NCBI GenBank assembly: GCA_003427395.1 | Contig: BFEA01000322.1 | Span: 310,903-344,574 of the forward strand | Length of the DNA: 33,672 bases | Source: Chara braunii | Taxonomy: Eukaryota > Streptophyta > Charophyceae > Charales > Characeae | Direction: 5' to 3' | Shown here: positions 10,118 to 19,999 of the stretch, piece after piece | How positions within the stretch are numbered: the first letter of the stretch is position 1 | Layout of the letters: the number at the start of each line of letters is the position of its first letter | Made by a program: the position numbers and the translations under genes | Notes under the pieces: model-generated | Databases searched by the model: none | What the model saw: the letters and a program-made list of their open reading frames with translations, nothing else | What the model was told of the DNA's origin: nothing

Positions 10118-10190
10118 TGGCACTGCTGACGTGGCACTGTTGTTGACGTGGGACTGTTGCTGACGTGGCACTGTTGCTGGTGTGGCACTT
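10118..10190. repeat. Short tandem repeat cluster in the Gypsy leader, LTR-proximal
   Basis: About four units of the form tggcactgttgctgacg. It is the second half of the array that starts at 8,757, split by the insertion at 8,887-10,117. Confidence 0.75.
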
Positions 10191-10725
10191 ACCAAACCGG
10201 GAATGCAGGTAAAGGGATGGGTGGGATGGAAACGGAGGAAGGTAACCAAACTACACTTTCCAGTCCCGGTCCTAATCAACAGAAAATAAAAATAAAAATA
10301 AAAGAAGAGGATCCTCCCCCATTCTTTTTTTTTTTTTTTTAAATCTGTCGATTTGATATCAGTGAGGCACTTATGGTGCGATGAGAAGTAGGCAGGCTTC
10401 GCAAAATTTCAGCTTTAAAAAAAAAATGACAATCTTTAAAAAAAAAAATAAAAAAATGCGACATAGAATGGAGATTCGGTTTTCAGAAAAGAATAAATTA
10501 TTAAATTCAGTTTCCGATAATGTGGCAACCTCCCTCGTTACCTGGTATGCCTAGAAAAAAATGAAAGCTAATATCAAAATTTTTGATAAAGAAAGAAAAA
10601 AGAGAATTTGCAGAGATTTAACGGGGTCCTACTTGATTCAATCAATCAAACAATCATCAAATTATCAATCGATCAATCACCCAAGCAAGCTCCTTGATTG
10701 GGCAGATCCTCTGACTGAGAGGTCT
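10191..10725. other. Leader of the inner Gypsy element, A/T-rich
   Basis: No gene. The stretch lies between the primer binding site and the leader repeats. It holds homopolymer runs, including T near 10,325-10,340 and A near 10,417-10,456, and a short catcaatcaatc-type repeat near 10,637-10,680. On the minus strand it would be the untranslated leader transcribed before gag. Confidence 0.6.
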
Positions 10726-10737
10726 GGTCCGATACCA
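10726..10737 (-). other. Putative primer binding site
   Basis: On the minus strand, three bases after the end of the 5' LTR, the sequence reads TGGTATCGGACC. Plant LTR elements primed by initiator tRNA-Met carry TGGTATCAGAGC at this place. The first seven bases agree and the rest have diverged. The position is right and the match is partial. Confidence 0.6.
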
Positions 10738-11163
10738 AACTGTCGCATACCATAATGGTACAGACGAGAACAAGAACTGACCTCTCTCACATAGTACAGG
10801 ATAGCGCAGCGGAAGGCTGAAATACCAATGATCAGCCCAATCAATGTCGCAATGCAGAGCAAACACACATCTTCATCATCGCAAGGTGTGAAGGAACCTG
10901 GCGCTCACACATAAAAAATGCGCCAGTCCCAAACATACACAGACAAGGAGGAGGGGGATCATACGAAGAAGAGGGGGAAGATGGGAATGTCGTCAACACC
11001 AAGTCTTCGATATAGATCCCAAATAATCCCTCGTCCAATGTCTTGGTCCCAATGTCGAGTCTGAATCCAAATGTCGTCAAGTCTCAAAGTTGCAAATCTC
11101 TCTCCCCCTCGTAGTCTGTAGATGCTGAGAAGTCAGATAGCGAGGACTTAGAGGAGGAAGAAG

Positions 11164-11169
<6 letters not shown>

Positions 11170-11236
<67 letters not shown>

Positions 11237-11363
11237 CTCTCTCTCTGTGTGTCTCTCTCTCTGTGTGTCTCTCTCTCTCTNNNNNNNNNNNNNNNNNNNN
11301 NNNNNNNNNNNNNNNNNNNNNNNNNNNNNNNNNNNNNNNNNNNNNNNNNNNNNNNNNNNNNNN

Positions 11364-11431
<68 letters not shown>
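11170..11431. repeat. (CT)n microsatellite with assembly gap
   Basis: CT dinucleotides broken by short tgtgtgt interruptions at 11,228-11,270, then 83 unknown bases (11,281-11,363), then CT again. The true length is unknown. All apparent proteins of alternating Ser-Leu or Arg-Glu here are translations of the repeat. The matching position in the 3' LTR has only a short CT tract. Confidence 0.95.
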
Positions 11432-11433
<2 letters not shown>

Positions 11434-11730
11434 GTGCCAAGTACTGACCTGTGAAGGTGGCACCTTGTTGCAGGTACATCGAGGACGAAGCTGGAGCTAT
11501 GGCGCCACAGGTAAGTCTCCCTGGCCTCCGCCAACTCTCTCTCTCTCCAACGATACTCTAAGCTCCTAACAGCGCCCAGCGCTGAAGACGACTCCTAGCG
11601 CTAGCTACTACTAGTGGAGCGCTCCTGCAGAGTGCTGCGACCGAATCCTGAAGACTGCCTCCTGCAGCTGCCCATGAACTGCACGTGAAGTGCCTGTGAA
11701 CTACCTGCAGCCTGCAGGGCGGACCAGTCC

Positions 11731-11737
11731 TATATAG
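11731..11737 (-). promoter_or_regulatory. TATA-like box in the 5' LTR
   Basis: The minus strand reads gcaCTATATAGGac inside the 5' LTR, and the 3' LTR has the same motif near 2,865. It is the only good TATA match in the LTR core and is kept in both copies of the element, while the solo LTR has lost it. It would drive the genomic transcript towards lower coordinates. No start site can be seen. Confidence 0.45.
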
Positions 11738-12012
11738 TGCCGGTCCGGCATGGGAGGCTGCTCTTGCCCATGCCAAATCGTGCCAGACCCTGGCGTTGAA
11801 GTTCAAACAAAGGTTGTCTCAAAACAGGCCTAAAAATGGCCTGCGCTAAACCATGGTCTGGTGCCTAAGTTTCAGGGGAGGTTGACTTTATGAGGGCCTG
11901 AAAATGGCCCTCCTTTTCAGGCTTTTAGGCTGAAACGACACAGGGCCTGGAGGGCCCTTATTTTCCGTCTGGTCGGGCCCTGCAGGCCCGTGTGGCTGCG
12001 CAATATGCCACA

Positions 12013-12017
12013 TTCAG
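12013..12017. repeat. Target-site duplication ttcag, right copy
   Basis: This is the right-hand partner of 2096-2100. It directly follows the 5' LTR end GCCACA. Confidence 0.88.
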
Positions 12018-12889
12018 ACAGTCAATCGGACGCCTCGATTGCCATCCCTTGTGCAGTTGGTTTCGGGTGCGTGTACTAGACAAGTGCACGGAGTTATTAT
12101 ATGCAGACTGCACTTTTGGAAGATGCTCGTCCCAATTGATGTGGTCAGGCATAATGTACATGTGCAACACTTGCTGGAGCAGCTTGTTCATCTGCTCAGT
12201 TTGGCCGTTGGTCTCTGGGTGCCTACCAGATGACATGGTCAACTTTGACCCGTGTACCTTCATCGACTGTTGCCAGTGCTCACTCGTGAATCTACTATCT
12301 CTATCGCTAACAATCGTTAGCGGGTGCCTGTAATCTTTAACCCGCTGATCGAAGAACTCTCTAATTACTAATTCGGTCTTCGCCTCAGCGGGCAGCGGAA
12401 TAAAAACAACGAATTTACTAAATCTATCTTCTACAACCATCACTTGATTCATCCCGTTTCTGCTTTTGACCTTTGTGTCCATAGAGTGGATAGACACGGA
12501 GTCACGGGGACCGGACGGGACAGGTAGTGGTCTCAACAGACCAAGGGGGGCCTGCATGGAACTTTTGTTCCACTGGCATACTTGGCAACCCAATTTGTAG
12601 GCAATGCAATCGTGCTTCATGCCGACCCAGGTGTAGGACCGGAGGAGGTTAGCATAAGTCTTCCTCCAACCAAAATAGCCCTCAGTGTCGTGGCATTCTC
12701 CTAAGATTAGCCTTTCAACGGTCTCATTATTTGGGATACAGAGCCTGTTAAACTTGTCTGTCCTTTCAAACAGCAGTCTGTTAGTCACTCTATAATCTGG
12801 GATTTCGTGAGGTGCAGCCTGCACTCTCCTAATCAGCTTTCTATAAACGGGATTGTCAGCGTATGCAGTTGCAATGACCCGTCAAAACA
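12013..12889 (-). pseudogene. Outer Gypsy element, part 1: integrase core
   Basis: Minus-strand Gypsy integrase, open from about 12,884 to the insertion point. The N-terminal zinc-binding HH-CC region ends in GCQVCQWNKSS (about 12,590). The catalytic core shows aspartates in SIHSMDTKV and VSDRDSRFT and the glutamate in ETNGQTEQMNK, all three DDE residues. At 12,013-12,017 the frame runs into the inner element; after removal of that element and one ttcag it continues in frame at 2,100. RNase H, which should lie upstream, is not found, so the element is also broken near 12,889. The 13-20 residues apparently encoded beyond the join are LTR read-through. Confidence 0.88.
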
Positions 12890-14018
12890 CATACTGAGAA
12901 CACTGTTGATTTCTGAGTTTTGCCACTGGAATGAATGCCTTGCTGAGATTCCCGCATCCTGCTGAGTTTTCTAAGTCTTTGTGCGTGCGTGCTTGCTGGT
13001 CTGCATGCATGTCTGCGTGCTTGTCAGTCTGAGAGTGTGTGTGACCCACAAGGGCACTTGTTTGTTAATCGGCCTTGCAGGGCCGTTATTTACCTGTGGC
13101 CGTGACTTTGAGGGTTGCAGTGGGGGAAACACTCAAGTGGCGGGAGTAGGCCCACCACACTTAGAACAGCGGGAAAAGCACTCAAGTAGCAGGTAGGCCG
13201 GTACCACTCAAGTAGCGGTGGATGTGTCGGGCACTAGAGGCTGAGCAGAAGAAGATAAAAGTTGGCATATTTAGAGGCCCCGATTGTTGGTAGGCTAGGT
13301 CTAAGCGGGTACCAGTCCAAGTAGCTTGAGTCTAGGGCCTGTGCGGCCTGGGAGTCACTGCCCAAGAGGCAAGTAGGCCGCTATATCTTCAGGTAGAGAG
13401 TTGGGCTCTACCTCATTTGCGGTGTGCAAGTTTGGACGACATGCTGCTTGAGCAACCACTAGCAAAAGTGTGCAACTGAAAGTCGAAGGGACGCAGTGAG
13501 GGGCTCTAGCTTGATAGAGATTCGGCGGTTGAAGAACGAGCAGGCAAAGTAGGGGTGAGACGTAAGGTCCACCAGGGTGTGGAAGCTAGGTAGATCCCCT
13601 AAGGATCGGTATAGACCAGCTGGCAACTTACCTGGTGATAGTTATACTGAAATCTTGTGATGACCAGTGAGGGATATGTCTATGTGTTGAGAGCAAGCCT
13701 TCGGTTGGTGGCCACAATGTCCTTGAGGTCCGTGCTGACAGACCTTGAATAGCTGGTTGGCCACCAGTCCTTTAGGCAAGCTGTAGTAACGTAGTGGGGA
13801 AGGGAAATTAGGTTGTCAGGTTTCGATTTCGGTATAGAAGTAAGTGTTGAGAAGTAGGTTTGCGTGATGAGGAGGCAGAATCTAGCTTACCTATGCCATT
13901 CCTCATCATGAATGAGTACCCCGTGTTCTCCTTCTTGGCCTTATCTGTAATATGGAGTCCCCTACTCCGCTTCTTCCTTCCTCCCGATTTCTTCCGAACA
14001 GCTAGGAGGTGCACCACT
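12890..14018. other. Unassigned stretch, possibly LTR or leader of a gag-bearing element
   Basis: I find no convincing gene. The start has alternating tgcgtgcgtgcttg runs (12,980-13,045). Short motifs of the type cactcaagtagc recur near 13,130-13,215, and a GGCC-style palindrome ggccttgcagggcc is near 13,070. The stretch lies directly upstream of the gag-like remnant on the plus strand, so it could be the LTR or leader of that element. That is position-based inference only. Confidence 0.35.
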
Positions 14019-14703
14019 ATGAAATCTGGAAGATCGACACAACCTTATACCGCTGAGCAACAGGCAGAGATCGTTAGGAGGCTATCGGGGAAGAGCAGGG
14101 AGAAGGAAGAAGAAGGCAGAGGAGTTAAAAAAAAAGGTGGAAGAAGAAAAAAGGAAGAAAGAGGAGGAGATGAAACAATTGGAGGAGGAGATAAACAAAA
14201 AGTTAAAAGCGGAAAGGAAGACAATAAACGAAGAAGAAGAACAATAACAAGAAGAAGAAGAAAATGATGAAGAAGAAGAAGAAGAGGAAAGTCTGGTGAG
14301 GTGGAGGGGAGAAAGAGCAGAGGAAGGAGAAGAAAAGCCCGACGGTGCAGATAGCCGCTAGGCTGGCCAATTAAGACTCCACCGGGCAGAGGATGAAGAT
14401 TAGGTGGTGAAGTTTGGGTTCCGGACTAAGATGTCGGATGAGACAGAGGAGGAGAGAAGGGAGTTTGCAGGAAGGTTTTAGGCAGTCGTTGATGATGAAG
14501 AAAGGGACCTGCTGATTGCGGAAAGAGATAGTTCCCTTCATCAACGACTGCTAACCCAGAAAAGAAGGGAGTTCGACAAGAAGAAGAGGATGAAGGAGGA
14601 AGGGAAGAGGCTCCAACAAAGGTTGAGGGAACAACGAGGTAAGGAGACCAAAGTTAAGGAAACCCTGACCCTCATGTCCAATGCACTTCTGCATACTGCG
14701 TAG
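14019..14703 (+). pseudogene. Decayed glutamate/lysine-rich coiled-coil, gag-like coding remnant
   Basis: After a short start (MKSGRSTQPYTAEQQAEIV) the frame shifts near 14,110. A long highly charged heptad-like stretch follows, with EEEMKQLEEEINKKLKAER, then runs of glutamate, then REFDKKKRMKEEGKRLQQR. It ends at TAG 14,701-14,703. In-frame stops occur at four earlier places (one TAA near 14,246 and three TAG), each explicable as CAA or CAG changed at the first base. Acidic coiled-coil proteins of this style can be the N-terminal part of a retroelement Gag, but I see no capsid or zinc-knuckle motif, so the function is not assigned. The downstream part is cut off by the LINE cluster at 14,715. 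Confidence 0.5.
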
Positions 14704-14714
14704 AAGATGCCCTT

Positions 14715-14868
14715 CTTTTTTTTTCTTTTTTTTTTAAGACAAACACTCCCTGCAGTGCTAGTCGTGCTGGTAAAAGCAGACACCGCTAGCACCTGGGGAG
14801 GGGCTCAATCTATTGGTGGGGAGTGTCACTTGCTGGAAAACGGTTCCAGCGTCCCTTGTACAAAATAA
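14715..14868 (-). mobile_element. Inverted LINE 3' tail with poly(A)
   Basis: Read on the minus strand this is the last ~120 bp of a LINE followed by an A-tract (the T-run at 14,715-14,736). It matches the tail of the neighbouring plus-strand LINE: 14,775-14,860 corresponds to 19,328-19,410 in reverse complement, including gagcagacaccactaacacc-type and tctattggtgggga segments. It has no coding capacity. It abuts the truncated head of the LINE below, giving that element the look of having inverted terminal repeats. The simplest reading is a separate, extremely 5'-truncated copy inserted in the other direction. Confidence 0.65.
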
Positions 14869-15355
14869 TTCAGAATCAATCAGAGAAATCAGAAGAAAAA
14901 ACAGGAAAGTATCTGGAAAACACGTGCCAGCATTGATTACTCTGGTTTCCAAAGGATTTACTGAGCAGGTATGTGTTATGAATGTATATGGGCCAAATAA
15001 AGTTGAAGAAAGAACTAGATTCTTTCAGGATATAAGACCACATATCCCGGCAGAAATACACTTGGTAATGGCAGGAGATTTTAATGCAGCCCCGGATAGA
15101 TGGCTAGATCGTTGGAAGATCCCTACGCCATGCCCTCCTTATATAGAGGAAGATGAAATTATAATACAAACCTTATGCGGGAACGAACGCTTATTTGACT
15201 CATATCGAAGAATCTTCCCGAGGGAAAGAATATTCACATGTTTACGTAATCAAGGTAACCATCTCCAATCTAGATCAATAATAGATTTGATTCTAATGTC
15301 TGAAGATCTAGAAAGATCTCTCACAGGGGCAACAATTTTTCCAAAAAGCCCATAG
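14869..15355 (+). pseudogene. LINE endonuclease domain, C-terminal half
   Basis: This part reads as the later half of an exonuclease-endonuclease-phosphatase fold: VCVMNVYGPN near 14,975, HLVMAGDFNAAPDRWLD near 15,065 (the usual GDFN catalytic motif), and SRSIIDLILMS near 15,285 (the IDxI segment). In LINEs this enzyme nicks the target DNA to start insertion. The N-terminal motifs, with the first catalytic Asn and Glu, are absent because the copy is truncated at about 14,869. The apparent start codon at 14,813 belongs to the inverted tail, not to this gene. A stop at 15,353-15,355 ends the stretch. Confidence 0.82.
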
Positions 15356-15445
15356 GTCGGTGCAGATCACAAAATGTATTAAATACTCTTATCTTTCAAA
15401 AAGAAATCGGATCAGGGGAAGAGATTCTATAAACTAAATACATCT

Positions 15446-17081
15446 TTGCTAATACTTGACAATTTTAAAAAATACTTAGCAGATGTATGGGAATATTGGC
15501 ATTCGACGAAAAAAAAACAAGAGTCATTTATTTATTGGTTCAACAATGGTTTAAACTTTCTTGCAAAAAACTGTAATGAATTTTCAAAATTACAAGCAAA
15601 AAATAAACATTTGCAGGAAATACAAATTCAAGAACAAATCTTAAATTATGAATCTCAAGATCCGGGATCTTCACAAAATAGTGATATACAAGAACTCAGG
15701 AAACAACTATTGTCATTTGCACAACATCGCTGGCAGAGACAAATAATCAGAGGCAAATTGACAAAATTCAGGACAAAAGGGCAGATGGATACATCCTTTT
15801 TTGCAATGGCCCAACTACGAGCCAAACGCTCATATATTGATAATTTATATAACCACGAGGCTCGGAGGGATCCCTTGGCACCCGCATCCTCTGCGACAAG
15901 TTTGAAAGTTGCTTATGATTTCTATAAAGAATTGTTCAAATCATCCAAAGACCCTAACTACTTCCAAGAAATTGATCAAGCTACTTCTCTCTTCTTAGAA
16001 CCGCTATTTCAATCGATTACTGATGAACAACGCGAACATCTTGAAAAACCAATAACTAAAGAAGAGATTTGGACAACTCTAATTCAGATGGGATGAGGAT
16101 AAAACACCGGGAGTGGATGGTCTGCCCAAAGAATTTTGGGAAGCCATGTGGCCCATCCTGTCTCCAGACCTAATGAAATACTACCATGAGGTATGGGAAA
16201 CAGGGCAAATGGGAGAATTTGTCAGTCAAGGAATTCTCACCCTATTATACAAAAAGGGGGATAAGTCCAATATCAAGAATTATAGACCAATTACTCTCCT
16301 TACAGTAGTATACAAATTACTTGCTAAAGCTCTAGCCAATCGCATGATCCCAGTAATGGCAGATATAATTCATCCCTCACAAACTGGATTTATAAAAGAT
16401 CGGCATATACAAGATAATATCCTTCTAATCAACGAAATCGTCAAAGTCGCACGACAAACCAAACAAAACGCAGCAATTGTTTTTATAGACTTTGAAAAGA
16501 CTTATGATCATGTGGATTGGCGATTTCTGGACGCATGTTTGCATAAACTAAATTTTGGACCCAACATGCGTAGATGGATTGAAATTCTACATCAAAATGC
16601 CACCACACATATTTTTGTGAATGAGTTGTTGTCCCCTGAAATCTGCCTTCAGAGGTCAGTAAGGCAAGGAGACCCCCTGACCCCCTTTCTTTTTGTTATT
16701 GTAATGGAAGCCTTGGGTGTCAACCTTAGAGCTAATCATAATATCAAACGACTAAGTATTTTTGGAATTCTGGAAGAAGCAATACCAATAACCTCAATGT
16801 TTGCAGATGATCTTACAATAATAATAGAGGCTTCAGAAACAAATATGGAAGAAATAAAAAAAAATTTGGACAAATTTTTTGACCTGTCAGATATGGTAGT
16901 CAATTGGGGTAGTAAAACGCAAGGATGGTGGACTCACTCAAATGGCGGGCGTCCACCTGAATCTCCTAGGGTACATTGGTTGCCATTAGAAGCCCCTCTG
17001 AGAGTACTAGGTATATCATTGACGGCTACTGGCAAACCCATAATGATGAATGAATTTCAAAACCTGCAATCCAAAAGATGA
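15446..17081 (+). pseudogene. LINE reverse transcriptase
   Basis: This LINE RT would prime on nicked target DNA. It begins with the linker region (15,446-16,050, ending in ITDEQREHLEKPITKEEI), then KTPGVDGLPKEFW near 16,105, NYRPITLLTVVYKLLAKAL near 16,280, HPSQTGFIKDRHIQDN near 16,375, FIDFEKTYDHVDW near 16,485, SVRQGDPLTPFLFVIVMEAL near 16,660, and the active site MFADDLTII near 16,797 with both aspartates present. A frameshift near 16,095 and another near 17,075 separate the RT core from its flanks, which share one frame. The product cannot be made as one chain from this copy. Confidence 0.92.
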
Positions 17082-19125
17082 ATCAATGGAAGAATCAACA
17101 TACCTCTCTTTTAGGGAGGGCATTGGTAATAAATAATGTAGTGTTAGCATCAATTTGGTACAAATCAGCAATTTGGAAAATTAGTAAACCAGGAATCAAA
17201 CTTCTTCTAAAACAAGTGACGACATTTCTCTGGAGAGGAGATCATGAGCTTCAAAAGGTAATTCCTAGAGTGGCATGGTCTACCCTTATCCAACCTAAGT
17301 CTAGAGGAGGGTTATGAATTTTGGACCCCACCCTACCGTGTCAAGCTTTGTCCCTTCAGTGGATGATTGACCTCATCTTTGGTATAGACAAGCCTTGGCA
17401 ACCCCTAGCCCTACAACAAATCAGAAAATTGACACCAAAGGCACCACCTGAGGTGCATCCTCTTACTTGGGTAGAAAATTTATTTTGGCATATTCCTCGT
17501 CCTTCGGCACACTTGAGAAATGAAGGGGAAAGAGGTGCTATATATAGAGACCTTATTCTAGATACTTTATGAGTGTCTCTTCTGAAAGTATGGAGGAAAT
17601 TACCACTACCCAATAAACCTAAACCTAAACGCTTTGAGGAAATCCTAAGGCAACCTCTATTTGGTAACAAATGGATTACAGATGTTAATAGCTGTGTGTA
17701 TAATAGCTTCACTCCTCCCTGGTCACAATGGGTTAAAAAAGGGGTTATAAGGATTAAAGATATTTGGGATTTACAAAAGAGAAAATGAAAAAATATAGAT
17801 CAACTTAAGAAAATAATTACTTACACCCATAAATTGGACCAGAACTTGGACCACATAACTAGTTTCATCCCTTTGACATGGGTCAGAGAATTGAGAAAGG
17901 GTGTAAAATTTCAAAAAGACGATTTTGTTACAATTACACAAGATCCACAAGATTGGAAGGTGGGGCAAATCATGAGTTTACTCGAGGAAGGAGCGCTAGT
18001 AGCTTTGTTGAAATTAACAACAAATCATTTGTTTTTTCTGACACCAGAAAACCAGGTCGAATTTTTCCCATTCAACGAAATGTTTAGAATCAGAGTTATT
18101 TTTATCTCAGCAACCACTGGATGGAGAGCCTTCCATCCGAAATGTCCTATTGTAGATCTACCTTTTGATCCGGATGAATGGGTATGGCAGACATGTACAA
18201 GAAGTAAAGCACGTACTCTACAAACCTTAACAGTTAAGGCAGCATATCGTATGCTAAGACCTAAGGTAGATGTGGCATCTATAATAAGGGATTGATGGAT
18301 CAGACATTTGAACATAGACATACAAAGTATCAGAAATATAAAAAATTTTAGTCAACTAAAAAAACAGCCTGCTAAGTTTTCATCATTACAATGGCAAATA
18401 ATTCATCGATGTCTTCCAACGAATGATTGGCTTATCAACCGCACCAATTTAGAGCAACGAGGTCTGACGCTTCCATAGTGTAAAGCATGTATATTTGTTT
18501 TCCCAAACAAGAAAATCAGAGAAACAATTGAGCATATATTTATCCAATGTCCTGGAACGGTGTTATTATGGAGAAGATGGGACAGTGTGTGGAGAACACT
18601 AACAGGATTAGACTGGCCATGGGATTGGAAAGTCGTCCTACTAGGGCAATTGGAACCACATGATATGCAACTTTCAGAATTTCAGAAGAATTTGTTCGAA
18701 CTTGGTCGAAAAGTCATTCTATGGGCATTATGGTACAAGAGGTGTGTTTATGAAAGAGAAGATGTAAAATTGGAAGGTGTGGAATTTGCTGAACTAATTG
18801 TCAAATTCGTACAGACAAAAATAAGAGCACAATGGTCAGTAGTACGATCAAAGATAAAACAGCTTCATAAAAAAAATATATATAATCAAATATATTAAAA
18901 AATTCAACCAAGATTAGCTGGGAGGAAATGAAGGAGGGTGTCTGGGAGAAGTGAAATGGTCGGGGAAGGAAGAACAGGGGAAAAGTCTAAAACAAGATTT
19001 CCTCTTGAGCTTCAAAGACTGGTTTTCGCTTCCGCCAGGAACCACGCTCAGATCTCCAGAATGTTTTCATGATCCTTTCCCCCCGTCAGAATTAGCAATG
19101 GTGGATATGCAATGGTATCCTCAAT
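17078..19125 (+). pseudogene. LINE ORF2 C-terminal region with zinc-binding domain
   Basis: The same frame runs from 17,078 to 18,897, broken by stops near 17,318, 17,570, 17,786, 18,294 and 18,477. Early parts match the post-RT thumb and linker (SLLGRALVINNVVLASIWY, TFLWRG). The zf-RVT region lies near 18,420-18,570, with DWLINRTNLEQRG, CKAC and TIEHIFIQCPG followed by W-rich helices. After 18,897 the homology continues in another frame with FKDWFSLPPG and ends near 19,125. The same C-terminal motifs recur in the antisense fragment at 20,000-20,775, which confirms they belong to the family. Confidence 0.82.
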
Positions 19126-19436
19126 AAAGTATGAATGCAATATATTTAGGATCTCAGAGGTTTATGAGGCAATCTCAAGCAAAACTTGTCTTCAGTATAG
19201 GGCTTTTTTATTTCCAGGAGATAATTTTCTTGCTAGATTTAATTATGGTATTTAGCAGTCTGGTTTGGCTGAAGAAGCAATCTTTATCTCCACATACTTT
19301 GATAAAGAAACAAGGACTATGTAAAAGCGACGCTGAACCCGATTTCCAGCAGGTGATGCTCCCCACCAATAGATGGAGTCTCTACCCAGGTGTTAGTGGT
19401 GTCTGCTCTTATCAGTAACACTAACATTAGTAGGTT

Positions 19437-19467
<31 letters not shown>

Positions 19468-19999
19468 GGTTGTTGAATCAGTGTCCCTTGTAAGATACGT
19501 AAGTAGAAGTTTGAGGAAGCACATGAGCATGAAACAAACAATGAAAACCAACCGCGCTGGAAACCAGGTCCAGCGTCGCGGAAAAGCTAGTAGCCCCCGT
19601 CCCCCTTTCCATCCCTTGGCCTAACCCAGATTCTCGTAGGAGCCACTGGGGGGCACCAGTTGGGGCTCCTTCCATCTCCCTGCCCGTCCCAAAAGCCACC
19701 CATCGTTTGTGTATGTTGAGAATCGGGCTCAGCGACTGGCCTGACCTTAACCTCTTGCTACACCCATACCTAGTATACGAATTACATCACCTGAGGATTG
19801 CAAGGAGACTACAGGGCGTACCGAACTGCCAGCACACAAAGCCATTTGAGCCGACTGAGAATACCCAATGTCTACATATTTCTACAGAACCCTACCAAAC
19901 TAAATAAAGTTGAACACACTAAACACAGGCTAAACTCAAGATGAACTCAAGCCAGACTTAAACAAGGAAGTTGCTTGTTGAAAATCGTTTGAGTATTGT
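19468..19999. other. Unassigned stretch between two LINE copies
   Basis: No gene recognised. Short open frames lack any motif. The sequence tgtcccttgtaagatacg near 19,486 shares ten bases (gtcccttgta) with 14,847, which I take as chance. The stretch may be 3' untranslated sequence of the antisense LINE fragment that follows, but no poly(T) marks its end. Confidence 0.35.

Larger units (their letters stand above)
2101..12012 (-). mobile_element. Inner chromodomain Gypsy retrotransposon, full length but dead
   Basis: This is a minus-strand Ty3/Gypsy element of about 9.9 kb inserted in the integrase gene of an older Gypsy element. From right to left it has a 5' LTR (10,741-12,012), a primer binding site, a leader of about 2 kb, gag (from 8,754), protease, RT, RNase H, integrase, chromodomain (stop at 3,248), a polypurine tract and a 3' LTR (2,101-3,146). 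The target duplication ttcag is on both sides. In the first ~155 bp the two LTRs differ at about 14 positions by my count, so the insertion is not recent. The coding region carries nine in-frame stops, a 25-bp duplication that shifts frame and a small indel near 4,510. The leader seems to hold a further insertion (8,887-10,117). Confidence 0.88.
10741..12012 (-). mobile_element. 5' LTR of the inner Gypsy element
   Basis: About 1,272 bp including an 83-base assembly gap. It begins TGTCGCATAC and ends ATATGCCACA on the plus strand, with ttcag following. It is homologous along its whole length to 2,101-3,146 and 577-1,727. It is longer than the others only because a CT tract (11,170-11,431) has expanded. 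On the minus strand it would carry the promoter for the element transcript, and a TATA-like site sits at 11,731-11,737. Confidence 0.88.
14869..19467 (+). mobile_element. L1-like LINE, 5'-truncated, with poly(A)
   Basis: Non-LTR retrotransposon of about 4.6 kb. It carries the second half of an apurinic-type endonuclease, a reverse transcriptase, a zinc-binding C-terminal region, a 3' untranslated part and an A-tract at 19,441-19,467. Almost all of it sits in one frame, with a shifted part between about 16,095 and 17,075. ORF1 and the start of the endonuclease are missing. Clear target duplications around the element were not found. The domain set matches plant L1-type elements. Confidence 0.88.

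Noticed and set aside
11077-11569. Long Arg-Glu and Ser-Leu repeat proteins on both strands
   Set aside because: They are translations of the CT microsatellite and the assembly gap inside the 5' LTR.
19486-19498. Ten-base match gtcccttgta to 14,847 as a LINE target duplication
   Set aside because: It lies about 18 bases beyond the poly(A) and inside the tail homology on the other side, so the positions do not fit a duplication.
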